DNA of 64,000 bases from positions 1-64,000 of the forward strand of contig CAYHCM010000004.1 of assembly GCA_964355045.1 (NCBI GenBank), written 5' to 3'. Below, piece after piece: positions 15,165-24,613 of the stretch. Under the pieces are notes generated by a model. That model made no database searches and was not told where the DNA came from. It saw only the letters and a list, made by a program, of their open reading frames with translations. The DNA is from JABWCE01 sp964355045. Lineage in GTDB: Bacteria; Bacteroidota; Bacteroidia; NS11-12g; UBA9320. The position numbers were made by a program, and so were the translations under genes. The first letter of the stretch is position 1. Every line of letters starts with the position of its first letter.

Positions 15165-16271
15165 TTAATTTGATTCTTTTACCACCATCTCAGCCACCCT
15201 CATTGAAGCACCTGAACCACCAACAATAGCTTTCAATTCCTTATAATTTTTTAAAACTTCCGTTCGCCCGGGTTCGTTTAATATTTTATCCAATTCATTT
15301 CTTATATTTTTTTCGTTAAGCTCGTTTTGAACAAGTTCCTTACAAATTTCTTTACCAATAATCAAATTGACCAATGAAATAAATTCAACTTTTATAAGCC
15401 TTTTGGCAATGGCATAATTAAAACCGCTTGTTTTATAACACACCACTTGCGGAACGTTTAGCAAGGCCGTTTCCAAAGTTGCAGTTCCGGAAGTAACCAA
15501 GGCCGCTTTGCTTATAGTTAAAAGATTATAGGTGTTATCAATTATAAATCTTATACCTTTTATTTTTTCAAATTTATTAAAAAAAGTGAGGTCGAAGTTT
15601 GGAGCAACAGCTAAAGCAATTGTGTAATTTTCCTTGTACGATTCAATACTGTTAAGCATTACAGGAAGTATGGAGTCAATTTCCTGAATACGGCTGCCGG
15701 GCAATAAGGCGATGACAGGTTTAAGGTCAAAATTATTTTTATTTTTAAAATCCAAATCCGGCTTAAACTCAGAAATGGCATCGGCCAAAGGGTTTCCCAC
15801 ATAGTGAACATCGTAATTGTATTTTTTATAAAAATCTACTTCAAACGGAAAAATTACGTAGAGATAATCAATAATTCGTTTAATCCTTAAAGCCCGTTTG
15901 GTGTTCCAGGCCCAAACTTTCGGTGAAATATAATAATGCGTTTTAAATCCTAATTTATGCGCCCATTCGGCTATTCTGAGATTGAAACCCGGATAATCAA
16001 TAAAAACCAATCGGTCGGGTTTGTAATATAAAATATCTTTTTTGGCCAAAGTCAAAAATACCTTTATTTTAAAAATATTTTTTAAAACTTCGCCAAAACC
16101 CATAAAGGCTCTTTCCTTGATATGATTGACATTGACCGCTCCATGAGCTTCCATCAAATCGCCACCCCATACTCTGAATTGAGCAGCAGCATCAAGCTGT
16201 TTGATAGCTTTTATCAAATTAGCCCCATGTAAATCACCCGAAGCTTCACCGCAAATTATGTAGTATTTCAT
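15165..16271 (-). CDS. lpxB: Lipid-A-disaccharide synthase
   Basis: LpxB joins UDP-2,3-diacylglucosamine and lipid X to give lipid A disaccharide at the inner membrane. Family motifs are clear: YYIICGEASGDLHGANLI at the N-terminus, FIDYPGFNLR, YYISPKVWAWN, ALLPGSRIQEI, and SGTATLETALLNVPQVVCYK. The 368-residue length is typical. In the usual Bacteroidetes order lpxB lies near surE, and here surE follows upstream at 17.6 kb, separated by the tandem-repeat block. It fits with LptD and LptE in this window as part of LPS biogenesis. Confidence 0.96.
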   Translation of the reverse strand: MKYYIICGEASGDLHGANLIKAIKQLDAAAQFRVWGGDLMEAHGAVNVNHIKERAFMGFGEVLKNIFKIKVFLTLAKKDILYYKPDRLVFIDYPGFNLRIAEWAHKLGFKTHYYISPKVWAWNTKRALRIKRIIDYLYVIFPFEVDFYKKYNYDVHYVGNPLADAISEFKPDLDFKNKNNFDLKPVIALLPGSRIQEIDSILPVMLNSIESYKENYTIALAVAPNFDLTFFNKFEKIKGIRFIIDNTYNLLTISKAALVTSGTATLETALLNVPQVVCYKTSGFNYAIAKRLIKVEFISLVNLIIGKEICKELVQNELNEKNIRNELDKILNEPGRTEVLKNYKELKAIVGGSGASMRVAEMVVKESN

Positions 16272-16318
16272 TCGATTTACGATTTTAGATTTACGATTTT
16301 AGATTTGAAAAAAAAGTA

Positions 16319-17155
16319 ATTTGAAGATTTGAAAAGGCAGAATCTTAATAACTGGCAGAATGCAGTCCCCCTTNNNNNNNNNNNNNNNNNNNNNNNNNNN
16401 NNNNNNNNNNNNNNNNNNNNNNNNNNNNNNNNNNNNNNNNNNNNNNNNNNNNNNNNNNNNNNNNNNNNNNNNNATTTGAAGATTTGAAAAGGCAGAATCT
16501 TAATAACTGGCAGAATGCAGTCCCCCTTGTGAAATGGACTTGTGAAAAGGCGAAGGGGGTAGGGGGATGAATAAGAATTTACGATTTTAGATTTACGATT
16601 TACGATTTGGAAAGAAGGCGATTTGAAGATTTGAAAAGGCAGAATCTTAATAACTGGCAGAATGCAGTCCCCCTTGTGAAATGGACTTGTGAAAAGGCGA
16701 AGGGGGTAGGGGGATGAATAAGAATTTACGATTTTAGATTTACGATTTACGATTTGGAAAGAAGGCGATTTGAAGATTTGAAAAGGCAGAATCTTAATAA
16801 CTGGCAGAATGCAGTCCCCCTTGTGAAATGGACTTGTGAAAAGGCGAAGGGGGTAGGGGGATGAATAAGAATTTACGATTTTAGATTTACGATTTACGAT
16901 TTGGAAAGAAGGCGATTTGAAGATTTGAAAAGGCAGAATCTTAATAACTGGCAGAATGCAGTCCCCCTTGTGAAATGGACTTGTGAAAAGGCGAAGGGGG
17001 TAGGGGGATGAATAAGAATTTACGATTTTAGATTTACGATTTACGATTTGGAAAGAAGGCGATTTGAAGATTTGAAAAGGCAGAATCTTAATAACTGGCA
17101 GAATGCAGTCCCCCTTGTGAAATGGCCTTGTGAATTGGAGAAGGGGGTAGGGGGA
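16319..17155. repeat. 147-bp tandem repeat array
   Basis: The start of the unit (ATTTGAAGATTTGAAAAGGC) recurs at 16474, 16621, 16768, 16915 and 17062, a strict 147-base period with near-identical copies. A further partial copy starts at 16319 and is cut by the N gap, and the last copy (from 17062) is diverged. Each unit holds an inverted CCCCCTT...AAGGGGG pair and the AT-rich words TTACGATTTTAGATTTACG. Because 147 is a multiple of three, the minus strand stays open as 49-residue repeats, but this is judged non-coding. True copy number is unknown. Confidence 0.93.
16374..16473. other. Assembly gap of 100 N
   Basis: The gap is flanked on each side by the same 55 bases (16319-16373 and 16474-16528), so it is a placeholder inside the tandem repeat rather than a measured distance. 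Confidence 0.97.
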
Positions 17156-17280
17156 TGTTACGATTTTAGATTTATCATTTACAATTTGAAAACGATTTAT
17201 GGCAAAGTAATCCTCCTTTTGAAATATCCTTGTTAACAGACGAATCAACATAGAACTCAGAACAAAGAACTTAGAACTTT

Positions 17281-17571
17281 TTACCATATAAACATATAAA
17301 CGATAAACAACCCGTAAAATATGGTAGCCATCAATATTCCTTTGGGAAGAAGGGTGAACCCCGTATTAAAGGTTAACAGAAATATGGCGAGATTGCCAAT
17401 TAATCCAATCCTTAAAAAGGCGGATAACAAACGATTTTTAAATAATTTAAAAACAAACTCAAAAAAAGAGTCCGCAATATTTCCCTCTATATACAATGCC
17501 AAAATAACTAAAATTGGAATTAATGTTCCAATAATTGCGCCAATCCAAAGTTTTTCAAATTTTGCTTTCAA
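17281..17571 (-). CDS. Small membrane protein, unknown
   Basis: This 96-residue protein has three hydrophobic helices (about 8-28, 50-67 and 74-95). I do not assign a family. Its ATG overlaps the surE stop by four bases, so it is translationally coupled to surE and probably co-transcribed with it. It lies between surE and lpxB. Confidence 0.72.
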   Translation of the reverse strand: MKAKFEKLWIGAIIGTLIPILVILALYIEGNIADSFFEFVFKLFKNRLLSAFLRIGLIGNLAIFLLTFNTGFTLLPKGILMATIFYGLFIVYMFIW

Positions 17572-18332
17572 AAGTTCCAGGTATTAAGGGTGGCTATGGC
17601 ATGATGAGCAGTTAAATCAAACTGGGTTGGAACCACGGAAACAAATCCGTTGGCAAGCGCCCATTCATCTGTATCTTCGCCGTGGTCGGTATTCACAAAT
17701 TTTCCGGTAAGCCAGTAATACTTTCGTTGGTGTGGGTCGGTGCGTTCATCAAATTCTTCTACCCATTTGGCTTTGGCCTGACGGCAAATTTTTAATCCTT
17801 TTATTTCAGCCACGCCAAGTTGAGGAATATTTACATTTAATAAAGTTCCAATGGGTAAACCTTTTAACAATACCTGCGATGCAATAAGTTTTGCAAAATG
17901 GGAAGCTGCCGTAAAATCAGCATCAAACTTATAATCATTCAACGAAAAGCCTATGGCATTTATGCCTTCAATAGCCCCTTCTACCGCAGCGCTAATGGTT
18001 CCGCTGTATATTACATTGATGGAAGAATTGGAACCATGATTAATTCCTGAAACCAACAAATCAGGCCGACGGTGCATTACTTTATCCACAGCCAGTTTTA
18101 CACAATCGGCCGGTGTGCCGCTACATTGGTATGCTTCAACATCTTCAAACAAATGAACTTTTTCCATCCTGAGCGGTTGGTTCATGGTAATGGCATGACC
18201 CATTCCGCTTTGAGGGCTATCGGGAGCTACCACTATTACCCGCCCCAACGATTTCATACTGGCAATAAGGGCAGCAATTCCGGGGGCAGTAATGCCATCG
18301 TCGTTGCTGATGAGTATGAGAGGCTGATCCAT
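17568..18332 (-). CDS. surE: 5'-nucleotidase SurE
   Basis: SurE is a metal-dependent nucleoside monophosphate phosphatase. The N-terminal ISNDDGITAPGIAAL carries the metal-binding Asp11-Asp12 pair, and VSGINHGSNSSINVIYSGT supplies the second conserved loop with Asn ligands. At 254 residues it is the normal length. A TATCTTTG promoter box lies upstream at 18412-18419. It heads a short operon with the small membrane protein gene; the lpxB gene lies on the same strand beyond the repeat array. Confidence 0.96.
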   Translation of the reverse strand: MDQPLILISNDDGITAPGIAALIASMKSLGRVIVVAPDSPQSGMGHAITMNQPLRMEKVHLFEDVEAYQCSGTPADCVKLAVDKVMHRRPDLLVSGINHGSNSSINVIYSGTISAAVEGAIEGINAIGFSLNDYKFDADFTAASHFAKLIASQVLLKGLPIGTLLNVNIPQLGVAEIKGLKICRQAKAKWVEEFDERTDPHQRKYYWLTGKFVNTDHGEDTDEWALANGFVSVVPTQFDLTAHHAIATLNTWNF

Positions 18333-18411
18333 TTTAGATTTTAGATTTATGATTTTAGATTTATTATAGAAATTAAAACAAAATCAAAAACGATTTTATA
18401 TTTAAAGGCAG

Positions 18412-18419
18412 CAAAGATA
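18412..18419 (-). promoter_or_regulatory. -7 promoter box TATCTTTG for surE
   Basis: This exact TAnnTTTG match on the minus strand follows directly after the secG terminator. The 80 bases to the surE ATG are AT-rich with TTTTAGATT repeats. Confidence 0.55.
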
Positions 18420-18431
18420 ATTTTTAATAAC

Positions 18432-18455
18432 AAAAAAGCCCCGCCGAAGCGAGGC
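18432..18455 (-). terminator. Intrinsic terminator after secG
   Basis: On the minus strand the stem GCCTCG/CGGGGC (18455-18438, one G-U pair) closes a CTTCGG loop and runs into six Ts. It lies 32 bases past the secG stop and just before the surE promoter, so it ends the miaB-to-secG transcript. Confidence 0.85.
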
Positions 18456-18486
18456 ACATTAAAATAAATTTCTATTTGTTGAATTA

Positions 18487-18816
18487 TTATTCGGCTGGTG
18501 GCTGTTGTGCTCCTGAAGGAGCAGGCAATGCTGAACCAGGAGTAGCTTCTTCAATTTTATTTTTCATTAAGGATTCCTTGCCTGAATCGCTTGTACGATT
18601 TATAAAGAATGGACCGCTCATGGAAAGAACCAATAGGGCACCGGCCAATATCCAGGTAATTTTTTCAACTCCTTCAGTCGTTTTATTGACACCCAAAATT
18701 TGGTTGGCAGCCGAAAAATTGGCAGCCAATCCTCCACCCTTAGGGTTTTGTATCAATACTATTGCTATCAAAAGGATACATGCAATGATGGCGAGCCAGG
18801 TTATTAAGGTAAACAT
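18487..18816 (-). CDS. secG: Preprotein translocase subunit SecG
   Basis: SecG is the small third subunit of the SecYEG channel. Two membrane helices flank the family loop QNPKGGGLAANFSAANQILGV, which is diagnostic. The second helix is at about residues 55-70, followed by a Pro/Ala-rich, charged tail usual in Bacteroidetes. Length is 109 residues. It is the last gene of the conserved cluster (miaB, sigma-54 activator, lptE, TPR protein, secG), 11 bases after the TPR protein gene and before a clear terminator. Confidence 0.95.
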   Translation of the reverse strand: MFTLITWLAIIACILLIAIVLIQNPKGGGLAANFSAANQILGVNKTTEGVEKITWILAGALLVLSMSGPFFINRTSDSGKESLMKNKIEEATPGSALPAPSGAQQPPAE

Positions 18817-18827
18817 ATTTTTATTTT

Positions 18828-21182
18828 TTATAATTGATTAATGAGTTCTTCTTTAATGGAAAATATTCGGGCTGCAAAATTGTCTTTTTTATCCGGATTT
18901 TGCAACATTAATTTTTCATAGATTTCGAGTGATTTATGTAAATGCCCCTGCTTGTAAAAAAGGTTTGCCAACGTTTCACTTGCCACTTCGCCATGAAATT
19001 CTTCACTTTTACGGGCCATGTTTTCAGGTTTGTAAAATTCAGTTTTGGTTCTTGATATACTTGGATTTTTTTTGATAAACCGGTCTAAGAGGTCATCAAT
19101 GGCTAATTTTGAGCTTGCTTTAGTCTGAGATATTTTTTGATCATTATCATCAGGATGCTTTACAAAGGCTTGTATTTCATAAGCAATTTCAGCCCAGGCT
19201 GCCGGGTCGTAATCGGGTTCGTGTTCACCGATATCTTCATCAAAATTTAAAGGAATATACTCAGGGGCATTTTCATTAGCCGGCTCTGAAAGTATAATTT
19301 CAATTTCTTCATTATTTGTTTCACTATTTGTTTCCTGTACAGTTTCAGTTTTTAATTCATAAGGTTCTGTTTCAATATCAATCTCATTTGAGAAATTATC
19401 GAGCCAACTGTTAAAATCCTTTACATTATCTTCACTATCTGAAGTCAATGCAGGTGTTTCAGGTTTTTCGATTTCGGGTGATTCTCCGGTAATTTCAGTT
19501 TGGATTTCCGGAACATCTAAATCTTCAATTGTTTCAACTTCGTCACTAATTTCGGATCCTTCAATGGCTTCCTGTGTGATAACTTCGTCAGAAGGTAAAA
19601 TAATATTGTCGCCAATTTCTTGCTTAGTTTCCGGTTCTTCACCAATTTCTACCGGCTTTTCGTCGGTAATTACTTCCGCTTTGGTTTCTGAAATTTCTTC
19701 AATCGTTTCTTCTGTCGCAATTGGTAAAATATCATTTATTTCAGCAATTTCTTCGATTGCTTTATCGGGTATTTCAGGAACACTTGAATCCTCAGTTGTT
19801 TCAACTTCATCACTAATTACGGGTTCTTCAACGATTTCCTCCTTTCTGATTTCTTCCTCAAGTAAAGTTATTTCATCGTCAATTACTTGCTGAGTTTCCG
19901 GTTCTTCACCAATTTCTATAGGCTTTTTGTCGACAATTGCCTTCGGTTTGGTTTCTGAAATTTCTTCAATTATTTCTTCTGCAGCAATTGGTAAAATATC
20001 ATTTATTTCAGCAATTTCTTCGATTGCTTTATCGGGTATTTCAGGAACACTTGAATCCTCAGTTGTTTCAACTTCATCACTAATTACGGGTTCTTCAATG
20101 ATTTCCTGTTTGCTGATTTCTTCAGTAAGTAAAGTTATTTCATCGCCAATTTCTTGCTGAGTTTCCTGTTCTTCACTAATTACTTCCTGCTTTCCGTCGG
20201 TAATTGCTTCCGGTTTGGTTTCTGAAATTTCTTCAATCGTTTCTTCTGTCGCAATTGGTAAAATATCATTTATTTCAGCAATTTCTTCGATTGCTTTATC
20301 GGGTATTTCTGGAACACTTGAATCCTCAGTTGTTTCAACTTCATCACTTATTACGGGTTTTTCAAGGATTTCCTCTTTATTGATTTCTTCTTCAAGTAAA
20401 GTTATCTCATCGCCAATTTCTTGCTGAGTTTCCTGTTCTTCACTAATTTCTACAGGCTTTTCGTCGGTAATTGCTTCCGGTTTGGTTTCTGAAATTTCTT
20501 CAATTATTTCTTCTGCGGAAATTGGTAAAATATCTTTTATTTCAGCAATTTCTTCGATTGCTTTATCGGGTATTTCAGGAATTAAAGTTTTGTCAACTTC
20601 GGGGGTAATTTCAATTGTTGGTGGCACTTTGGGTTTAACAACAACTTCAAATATTGAATTTTTACGGGAAACAGATTCATTGGATTCGGTTGGTTCTTCA
20701 ATTTCTTCTTTGGCTTCATGGTTTTTATCCGAACTAATCGTAAGCACCTGAGATACCTCTGGAATTATTTCCGAAAGATCTGTATGTGTTTTGTCATCAC
20801 TTCCTGCTTGTTCACTAATTTCTTCAATACTTGCCAGTACAAGGGATTCAATTTGTTCATTAATTGGTTCAGGTATTTTTTCACTAATTTCAATACTGTG
20901 TTCAGATACTTCGTCAATTTTTATTTCTGATTTTAGCTCCGGTTCATAATTCATAAAATCATAAAGAACCTGTCGGTCGCCGGCATACAGGGAGGCTAAT
21001 TTCAGGTTTTTGTTAAATCCAAAAGTTCCCTGGTTTTTATGGCATTTGGCTACAAGTATATGGAGAGCTTGAAAATAAGGATATTTTTCGCGTAAAACCT
21101 CTAAGTCATCCGCATCATGACGACCAAGCTGAGTTGAATTGGCGATATATTCCTGAATGTTTTCCACTATGTTTTTTACCAA
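18828..21182 (-). CDS. TPR-like protein with four 89-residue acidic repeats
   Basis: The ends are conserved-looking helical domains: an N-terminal region (LREKYPYFQALHILVAKCHK) and a C-terminal TPR-like segment (SETLANLFYKQGHLHKSLEIYEKLMLQNP). Between them is a very acidic, Ile/Glu-rich region, probably disordered or coiled coil. It contains four tandem 89-residue repeats (about 20580-19510; start PEIPDKAIEEIAEI), a 267-base DNA period. Relatives are known as TPR proteins at this Bacteroidetes locus, without a firm function. It overlaps lptE by seven bases and precedes secG by 11. The length of 784 residues is inflated by the repeats. Plus-strand ORFs over the repeats are shadows. Confidence 0.85.
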   Translation of the reverse strand: MVKNIVENIQEYIANSTQLGRHDADDLEVLREKYPYFQALHILVAKCHKNQGTFGFNKNLKLASLYAGDRQVLYDFMNYEPELKSEIKIDEVSEHSIEISEKIPEPINEQIESLVLASIEEISEQAGSDDKTHTDLSEIIPEVSQVLTISSDKNHEAKEEIEEPTESNESVSRKNSIFEVVVKPKVPPTIEITPEVDKTLIPEIPDKAIEEIAEIKDILPISAEEIIEEISETKPEAITDEKPVEISEEQETQQEIGDEITLLEEEINKEEILEKPVISDEVETTEDSSVPEIPDKAIEEIAEINDILPIATEETIEEISETKPEAITDGKQEVISEEQETQQEIGDEITLLTEEISKQEIIEEPVISDEVETTEDSSVPEIPDKAIEEIAEINDILPIAAEEIIEEISETKPKAIVDKKPIEIGEEPETQQVIDDEITLLEEEIRKEEIVEEPVISDEVETTEDSSVPEIPDKAIEEIAEINDILPIATEETIEEISETKAEVITDEKPVEIGEEPETKQEIGDNIILPSDEVITQEAIEGSEISDEVETIEDLDVPEIQTEITGESPEIEKPETPALTSDSEDNVKDFNSWLDNFSNEIDIETEPYELKTETVQETNSETNNEEIEIILSEPANENAPEYIPLNFDEDIGEHEPDYDPAAWAEIAYEIQAFVKHPDDNDQKISQTKASSKLAIDDLLDRFIKKNPSISRTKTEFYKPENMARKSEEFHGEVASETLANLFYKQGHLHKSLEIYEKLMLQNPDKKDNFAARIFSIKEELINQL

Positions 21183-21691
21183 TTTACGGCTGCCTTATTA
21201 AATATTTCCTGAACTAATTGATCGGTAATTTCGGCTACCAGATTATTTTCAAGGGATGAGAAATTTTTGGAAGCATCAAAATCCTGAAAACTTTTAAATT
21301 CCTGTTCAAAATTCAGGTCAGGATGTTTGATACATTCAAATTTAATGGTGACAGAAACAGACAAACGATTTTGCGTGGTATTTGCATCACCCTGAACCGC
21401 AATAGGAGCAATGGTATAGGTTGTAATGTACCCGCTAAAATTAAAATCACCGTTTTCACGGATAAAATTTAGTCGTGTATTATTCATCTTATCCTTCAAT
21501 TTTTCGGTAAGGGTTTGGCTAAGTTTTGGATTAACGGTAGCCGCCTTATTTTCAATAAAACCAACCGAATACGTATTGGCATCGGGTGGGATAGAGGTTC
21601 CCTGAAATCGGTAACAGCCGCCAAAAGCAATTGCCACCATAATTAAAAGGGCAAAATAAATGAACGATTTATTAATACTAATTTTATTCAA
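21176..21691 (-). CDS. lptE: LPS-assembly lipoprotein LptE
   Basis: LptE plugs the LptD barrel. I chose the TTG at 21691, which overlaps the stop of the sigma-54 activator gene; it gives a 171-residue lipoprotein with a lipobox (AFGGC, Cys26). The upstream-open frame to 21769 lies inside that activator gene. The family pattern CYRFQGTSIPP, FIENKAATVNPKLSQ, and FSGYITTYTIAPIAV is typical of Bacteroidetes LptE. It works with the LptD encoded at 3.3 kb. It overlaps the next gene (TPR protein) by seven bases, so translation is coupled on both sides. Confidence 0.9.
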   Translation of the reverse strand: MNKISINKSFIYFALLIMVAIAFGGCYRFQGTSIPPDANTYSVGFIENKAATVNPKLSQTLTEKLKDKMNNTRLNFIRENGDFNFSGYITTYTIAPIAVQGDANTTQNRLSVSVTIKFECIKHPDLNFEQEFKSFQDFDASKNFSSLENNLVAEITDQLVQEIFNKAAVNW

Positions 21692-22943
21692 GACCAAATT
21701 CTTTAATTTTTCTATACAAGGTTCGTTCCGAAATTCCAAGTTCGTTGGCTGCCCTTTTGCGTTTACCATTATTTTTTAATAATGCCTTTTTTATCATTTC
21801 TTCTTCTTTTGCGTCCAAACTGAGATTTTCATCCGTATTTACTGTATCCGACGGTTCAATATGATAATCGTGGGTTGGAGATTCATTTTTGTAAAATGGG
21901 ACTTGGTTGGGCCGAATAACCAAATCTGTCGAGGTTCCAAAACCTTTATCTTCATTTACCGGCAAAATTCGGGTAAGGGCAGCTTTGTTGGTTTCAACAA
22001 ATTCAGGATTATGCAATTGCTGATTTTCCAATATTCCCAAAACTATTCCTTTCAAATCATGCATATCGCGTTTCAAATCATACAAAACTTTATAAAATAT
22101 TTCACGTTCATTTAATCCTTCCTGCCTGCTTTCGGGTGTTAGCATTAATTGTTGGGACGTATTTTCTTTTGGAATATATTTCAATAATGTAGTTTCATTT
22201 ATCACTCTGTCCTGCTCCAATACCGACATTTGTTCTACAATATTTTTCAATTGCCTTATGTTTCCCGGCCAGCGGTAACCGGTCAAAATTGTTTCGGCAT
22301 CGGGTGTAAGTTCCAAATCACGAATATGATATTTTTCAGCAAAATCAACCGCGAATTTTTTAAATAAAACAGGAATATCAGAGGGTCTTTCGCGCAATGC
22401 CGGAACATTTATGGGCAAGGTAGAAAGACGATAATACAAGTCTTCCCTAAATTTTCCTTTATAACTCAAGGCCAATAAATCTTTATTGGAAGCGGTAACC
22501 ACCCTCACATCGGTTTTTAAAACTTTGGAAGCACCTACTCTGATAAATTCGCCGTTTTCCAAAATTCGCAACAAACGCGCCTGAGTTTCAAAAGGAAGTT
22601 CACCAACTTCATCCAAAAAAATAGTACCGCCGTTAACGGTTTCAAAATATCCTTTTCTACCCTCATTAGCGCCTGTAAACGAACCTTTCTCATGCCCGAA
22701 AAGTTCTGAATTAATAGTTCCTTCGGGAATTGCCCCGCAGTTTATTGAAATAAACGGGCCGTGTTTCCGGTTGCTTAAATGATGAATGATTTTGGAAAAA
22801 GATTCTTTACCTACACCACTTTCTCCCTGAATTAAAACGGATATATCCGTAGGAGCCACTTTCATGGCCGTTTCCAGAGCATAATTTATCCTTGGCGAAT
22901 TTCCGGTTATCCCGAATCTTAGTTTTACTGATTGAAGTTCCAT
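21684..22943 (-). CDS. Sigma-54-type transcriptional activator
   Basis: The protein has an AAA+ central domain and a Fis-type HTH, with no receiver domain at the N-terminus. ATG 22943 (MELQSVKLRFGITGNSP) is chosen over 22964, because family members begin this way. Walker A is GESGVGKE (residues 40-47), the sigma-54 contact loop reads GSFTGA (87-92, usually GAFTGA), Walker B is IFLDE (Asp111, Glu112), and the C-terminal HTH is KRKRAANELGISERTLYRKI. It is part of the conserved miaB-to-secG cluster. Bacteroidetes in general have such activators at this locus; its target promoters are not evident here. Length is 419 residues. Confidence 0.92.
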   Translation of the reverse strand: MELQSVKLRFGITGNSPRINYALETAMKVAPTDISVLIQGESGVGKESFSKIIHHLSNRKHGPFISINCGAIPEGTINSELFGHEKGSFTGANEGRKGYFETVNGGTIFLDEVGELPFETQARLLRILENGEFIRVGASKVLKTDVRVVTASNKDLLALSYKGKFREDLYYRLSTLPINVPALRERPSDIPVLFKKFAVDFAEKYHIRDLELTPDAETILTGYRWPGNIRQLKNIVEQMSVLEQDRVINETTLLKYIPKENTSQQLMLTPESRQEGLNEREIFYKVLYDLKRDMHDLKGIVLGILENQQLHNPEFVETNKAALTRILPVNEDKGFGTSTDLVIRPNQVPFYKNESPTHDYHIEPSDTVNTDENLSLDAKEEEMIKKALLKNNGKRKRAANELGISERTLYRKIKEFGLE

Positions 22944-22954
22944 TTTTTTAATAA

Positions 22955-23121
22955 ATATAAACACGGAGACACAGAGAAACGGAGTTTCACAGAGTCTTTT
23001 AATTTTTTTATAGGTTATTATTTTTCACTATTTTTTTTCTCTTCTCAATATTTCTCCTCTGTGTTTCTTTGTGTTATCCTTTTCTCAGTGTTTCTCTATG
23101 TTCTCCGTGTCTCCGTGTTTA
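22955..23121. repeat. Palindromic element with ACGGAGACAC termini
   Basis: About 165 non-coding bases begin with ATAAACACGGAGACACAGAG and end with the reverse complement form (CTCCGTGTCTCCGTGTTTAT). The interior repeats words such as GTGTTTCT. The terminal inverted repeats suggest a MITE- or REP-like element inserted between the sigma-54 activator gene and miaB. Confidence 0.7.
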
Positions 23122-23122
23122 T

Positions 23123-24550
23123 TTAAGGTTTCTCCACTTCCTCAACCACCCTCCCAATTAAACTGGTAGTCGAACTTCTCTCAATCAACACATCCACATA
23201 ATCACCCGGTTTATAATTTTCTTTTGGAAATATTACCACTATATTTTCATCACTTCTTCCCCGTAAATCTTTATCGCTTTTTTTGGAAACTCCTTCTATC
23301 AAAACCCTGAATATTTTTCCTTCCCTTTCTTTATTATTTTGTTTCGAAACCTCATTTTGCATGGCAATTATTTCCTGAAGTCTTCTGCTTTTTACAGCTT
23401 CGGGTACATCATCCTCATATTTTCGGGCGGCTAATGTTCCCGGTCGTTCGCTGTAATTATACATATAAGAAAAATCGAACATTAATAATTCAATTAAGGA
23501 TAAAGTTTCCTGATGATCGTCCTCGGTTTCGGTACAAAACCCTGAAATAATATCGCATGAAATACCGCAACCGGGCATTATTTTTCTAATTCTATTCACT
23601 TTTTCAATATACCATTCACGAGTGTAACCCCGATTCATCAATTCCAATATTCTTGAATTTCCACTTTGGGCCGGAAGATGTACATATTTGCAAATATTGG
23701 GATATTTGGCCATGGTAAATAATACGTCATCGGTAATGTCTTTTGGATGCGACGTACTGAATCTTATTCGAATTGTATGGTCAACAAGAGCCACCAATTC
23801 TAATAGCTTCGCAAAATTTATACTTTGATTCTGTTCTTCTACTGTAAGATTTCCAAATTCTTTTTTAGGCCCGCCGCCAAACCAAAGGTAGCTGTCCACA
23901 TTTTGCCCCAAAAGTGTTACTTCCTTATATCCTAAATCTGATAATTCCTTTACTTCATTAATTATACTTTGGGCATCGCGGCTTCTTTCTCTGCCACGGG
24001 TAAAAGGTACAACACAAAACGTACACATATTATCGCAACCGCGCATAATGCTTACAAACGCCGTAACCCCATTGCTGTTCAATCGGGTTGGACTTATTTC
24101 GGCATAGGTTTCTTCCAGCGACAGCATTACATTGATAGATTTATTGCCGTCTTCCACTTCGTTCAGAAGTTTTGGTAAATCACGATAGGAGTCAGGCCCG
24201 GCCACCACATCTACTAATTTTTCTTCTTCCAGCAGGTTTTTCTTCAACCTTTCGGCCATGCAACCTAATATGCCTATGACCAATTCATTGTTTCGTTTTT
24301 TGTTTGCCCTTAAATGTATAAGGCGGTGTCGAATACGTTGCTCGGCATTATCGCGTATGCTGCAGGTATTTATTAATATTACATCAGCATCATTTTCATT
24401 GTTGGTAGAAGTATAACCATTTTCTAAAAGAATGGAGGCGACAACTTCGCTATCCGCAAAATTCATGGCACACCCGTAACTTTCAATATACAGGTTTTTG
24501 GTTTTGGGCTTAATGCTGTTTATAGTTTTTTCCAGTAGTTCAGTTTCCAT
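23123..24550 (-). CDS. miaB: tRNA-2-methylthio-N6-isopentenyladenosine synthase MiaB
   Basis: MiaB adds a methylthio group to i6A37 in tRNAs that read UNN codons. From ATG 24550 the protein has 475 residues. The N-terminal MTTase domain has Cys27 (YGCAMNF), Cys62 (INTCSIRDNA) and Cys96 (GILGCMAER); the radical-SAM CxxxCxxC is Cys171, Cys175, Cys178 (RGCDNMCTFCVVPFTRGRE), and a C-terminal TRAM domain is present. All Fe-S ligands are intact. ATG 24586 would add 12 residues with no family support. It is the first gene of the conserved cluster that ends with secG, though a palindromic element intervenes. Confidence 0.96.
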   Translation of the reverse strand: METELLEKTINSIKPKTKNLYIESYGCAMNFADSEVVASILLENGYTSTNNENDADVILINTCSIRDNAEQRIRHRLIHLRANKKRNNELVIGILGCMAERLKKNLLEEEKLVDVVAGPDSYRDLPKLLNEVEDGNKSINVMLSLEETYAEISPTRLNSNGVTAFVSIMRGCDNMCTFCVVPFTRGRERSRDAQSIINEVKELSDLGYKEVTLLGQNVDSYLWFGGGPKKEFGNLTVEEQNQSINFAKLLELVALVDHTIRIRFSTSHPKDITDDVLFTMAKYPNICKYVHLPAQSGNSRILELMNRGYTREWYIEKVNRIRKIMPGCGISCDIISGFCTETEDDHQETLSLIELLMFDFSYMYNYSERPGTLAARKYEDDVPEAVKSRRLQEIIAMQNEVSKQNNKEREGKIFRVLIEGVSKKSDKDLRGRSDENIVVIFPKENYKPGDYVDVLIERSSTTSLIGRVVEEVEKP

Positions 24551-24613
24551 GCTAAAGGCAGCAAAGATAAATATTATTGGTGACAAAAAGTCACGGGTTT
24601 ATCGGAAGATAGG

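Noticed and set aside
16319..17155. Possible CRISPR array
   Set aside because: The repeats are contiguous 147-base units with no unique spacers and no cas genes nearby.
16277..17287. Minus-strand 336-residue ORF with 49-residue repeats
   Set aside because: It is read through the 147-bp tandem repeat and an N gap. It has no recognisable start region, and its residues are those expected of AT-rich intergenic words in any frame.
19564..20751. Several plus-strand ORFs rich in Ser and Ile
   Set aside because: They are antisense shadows of the acidic repeats in the TPR protein gene on the minus strand.
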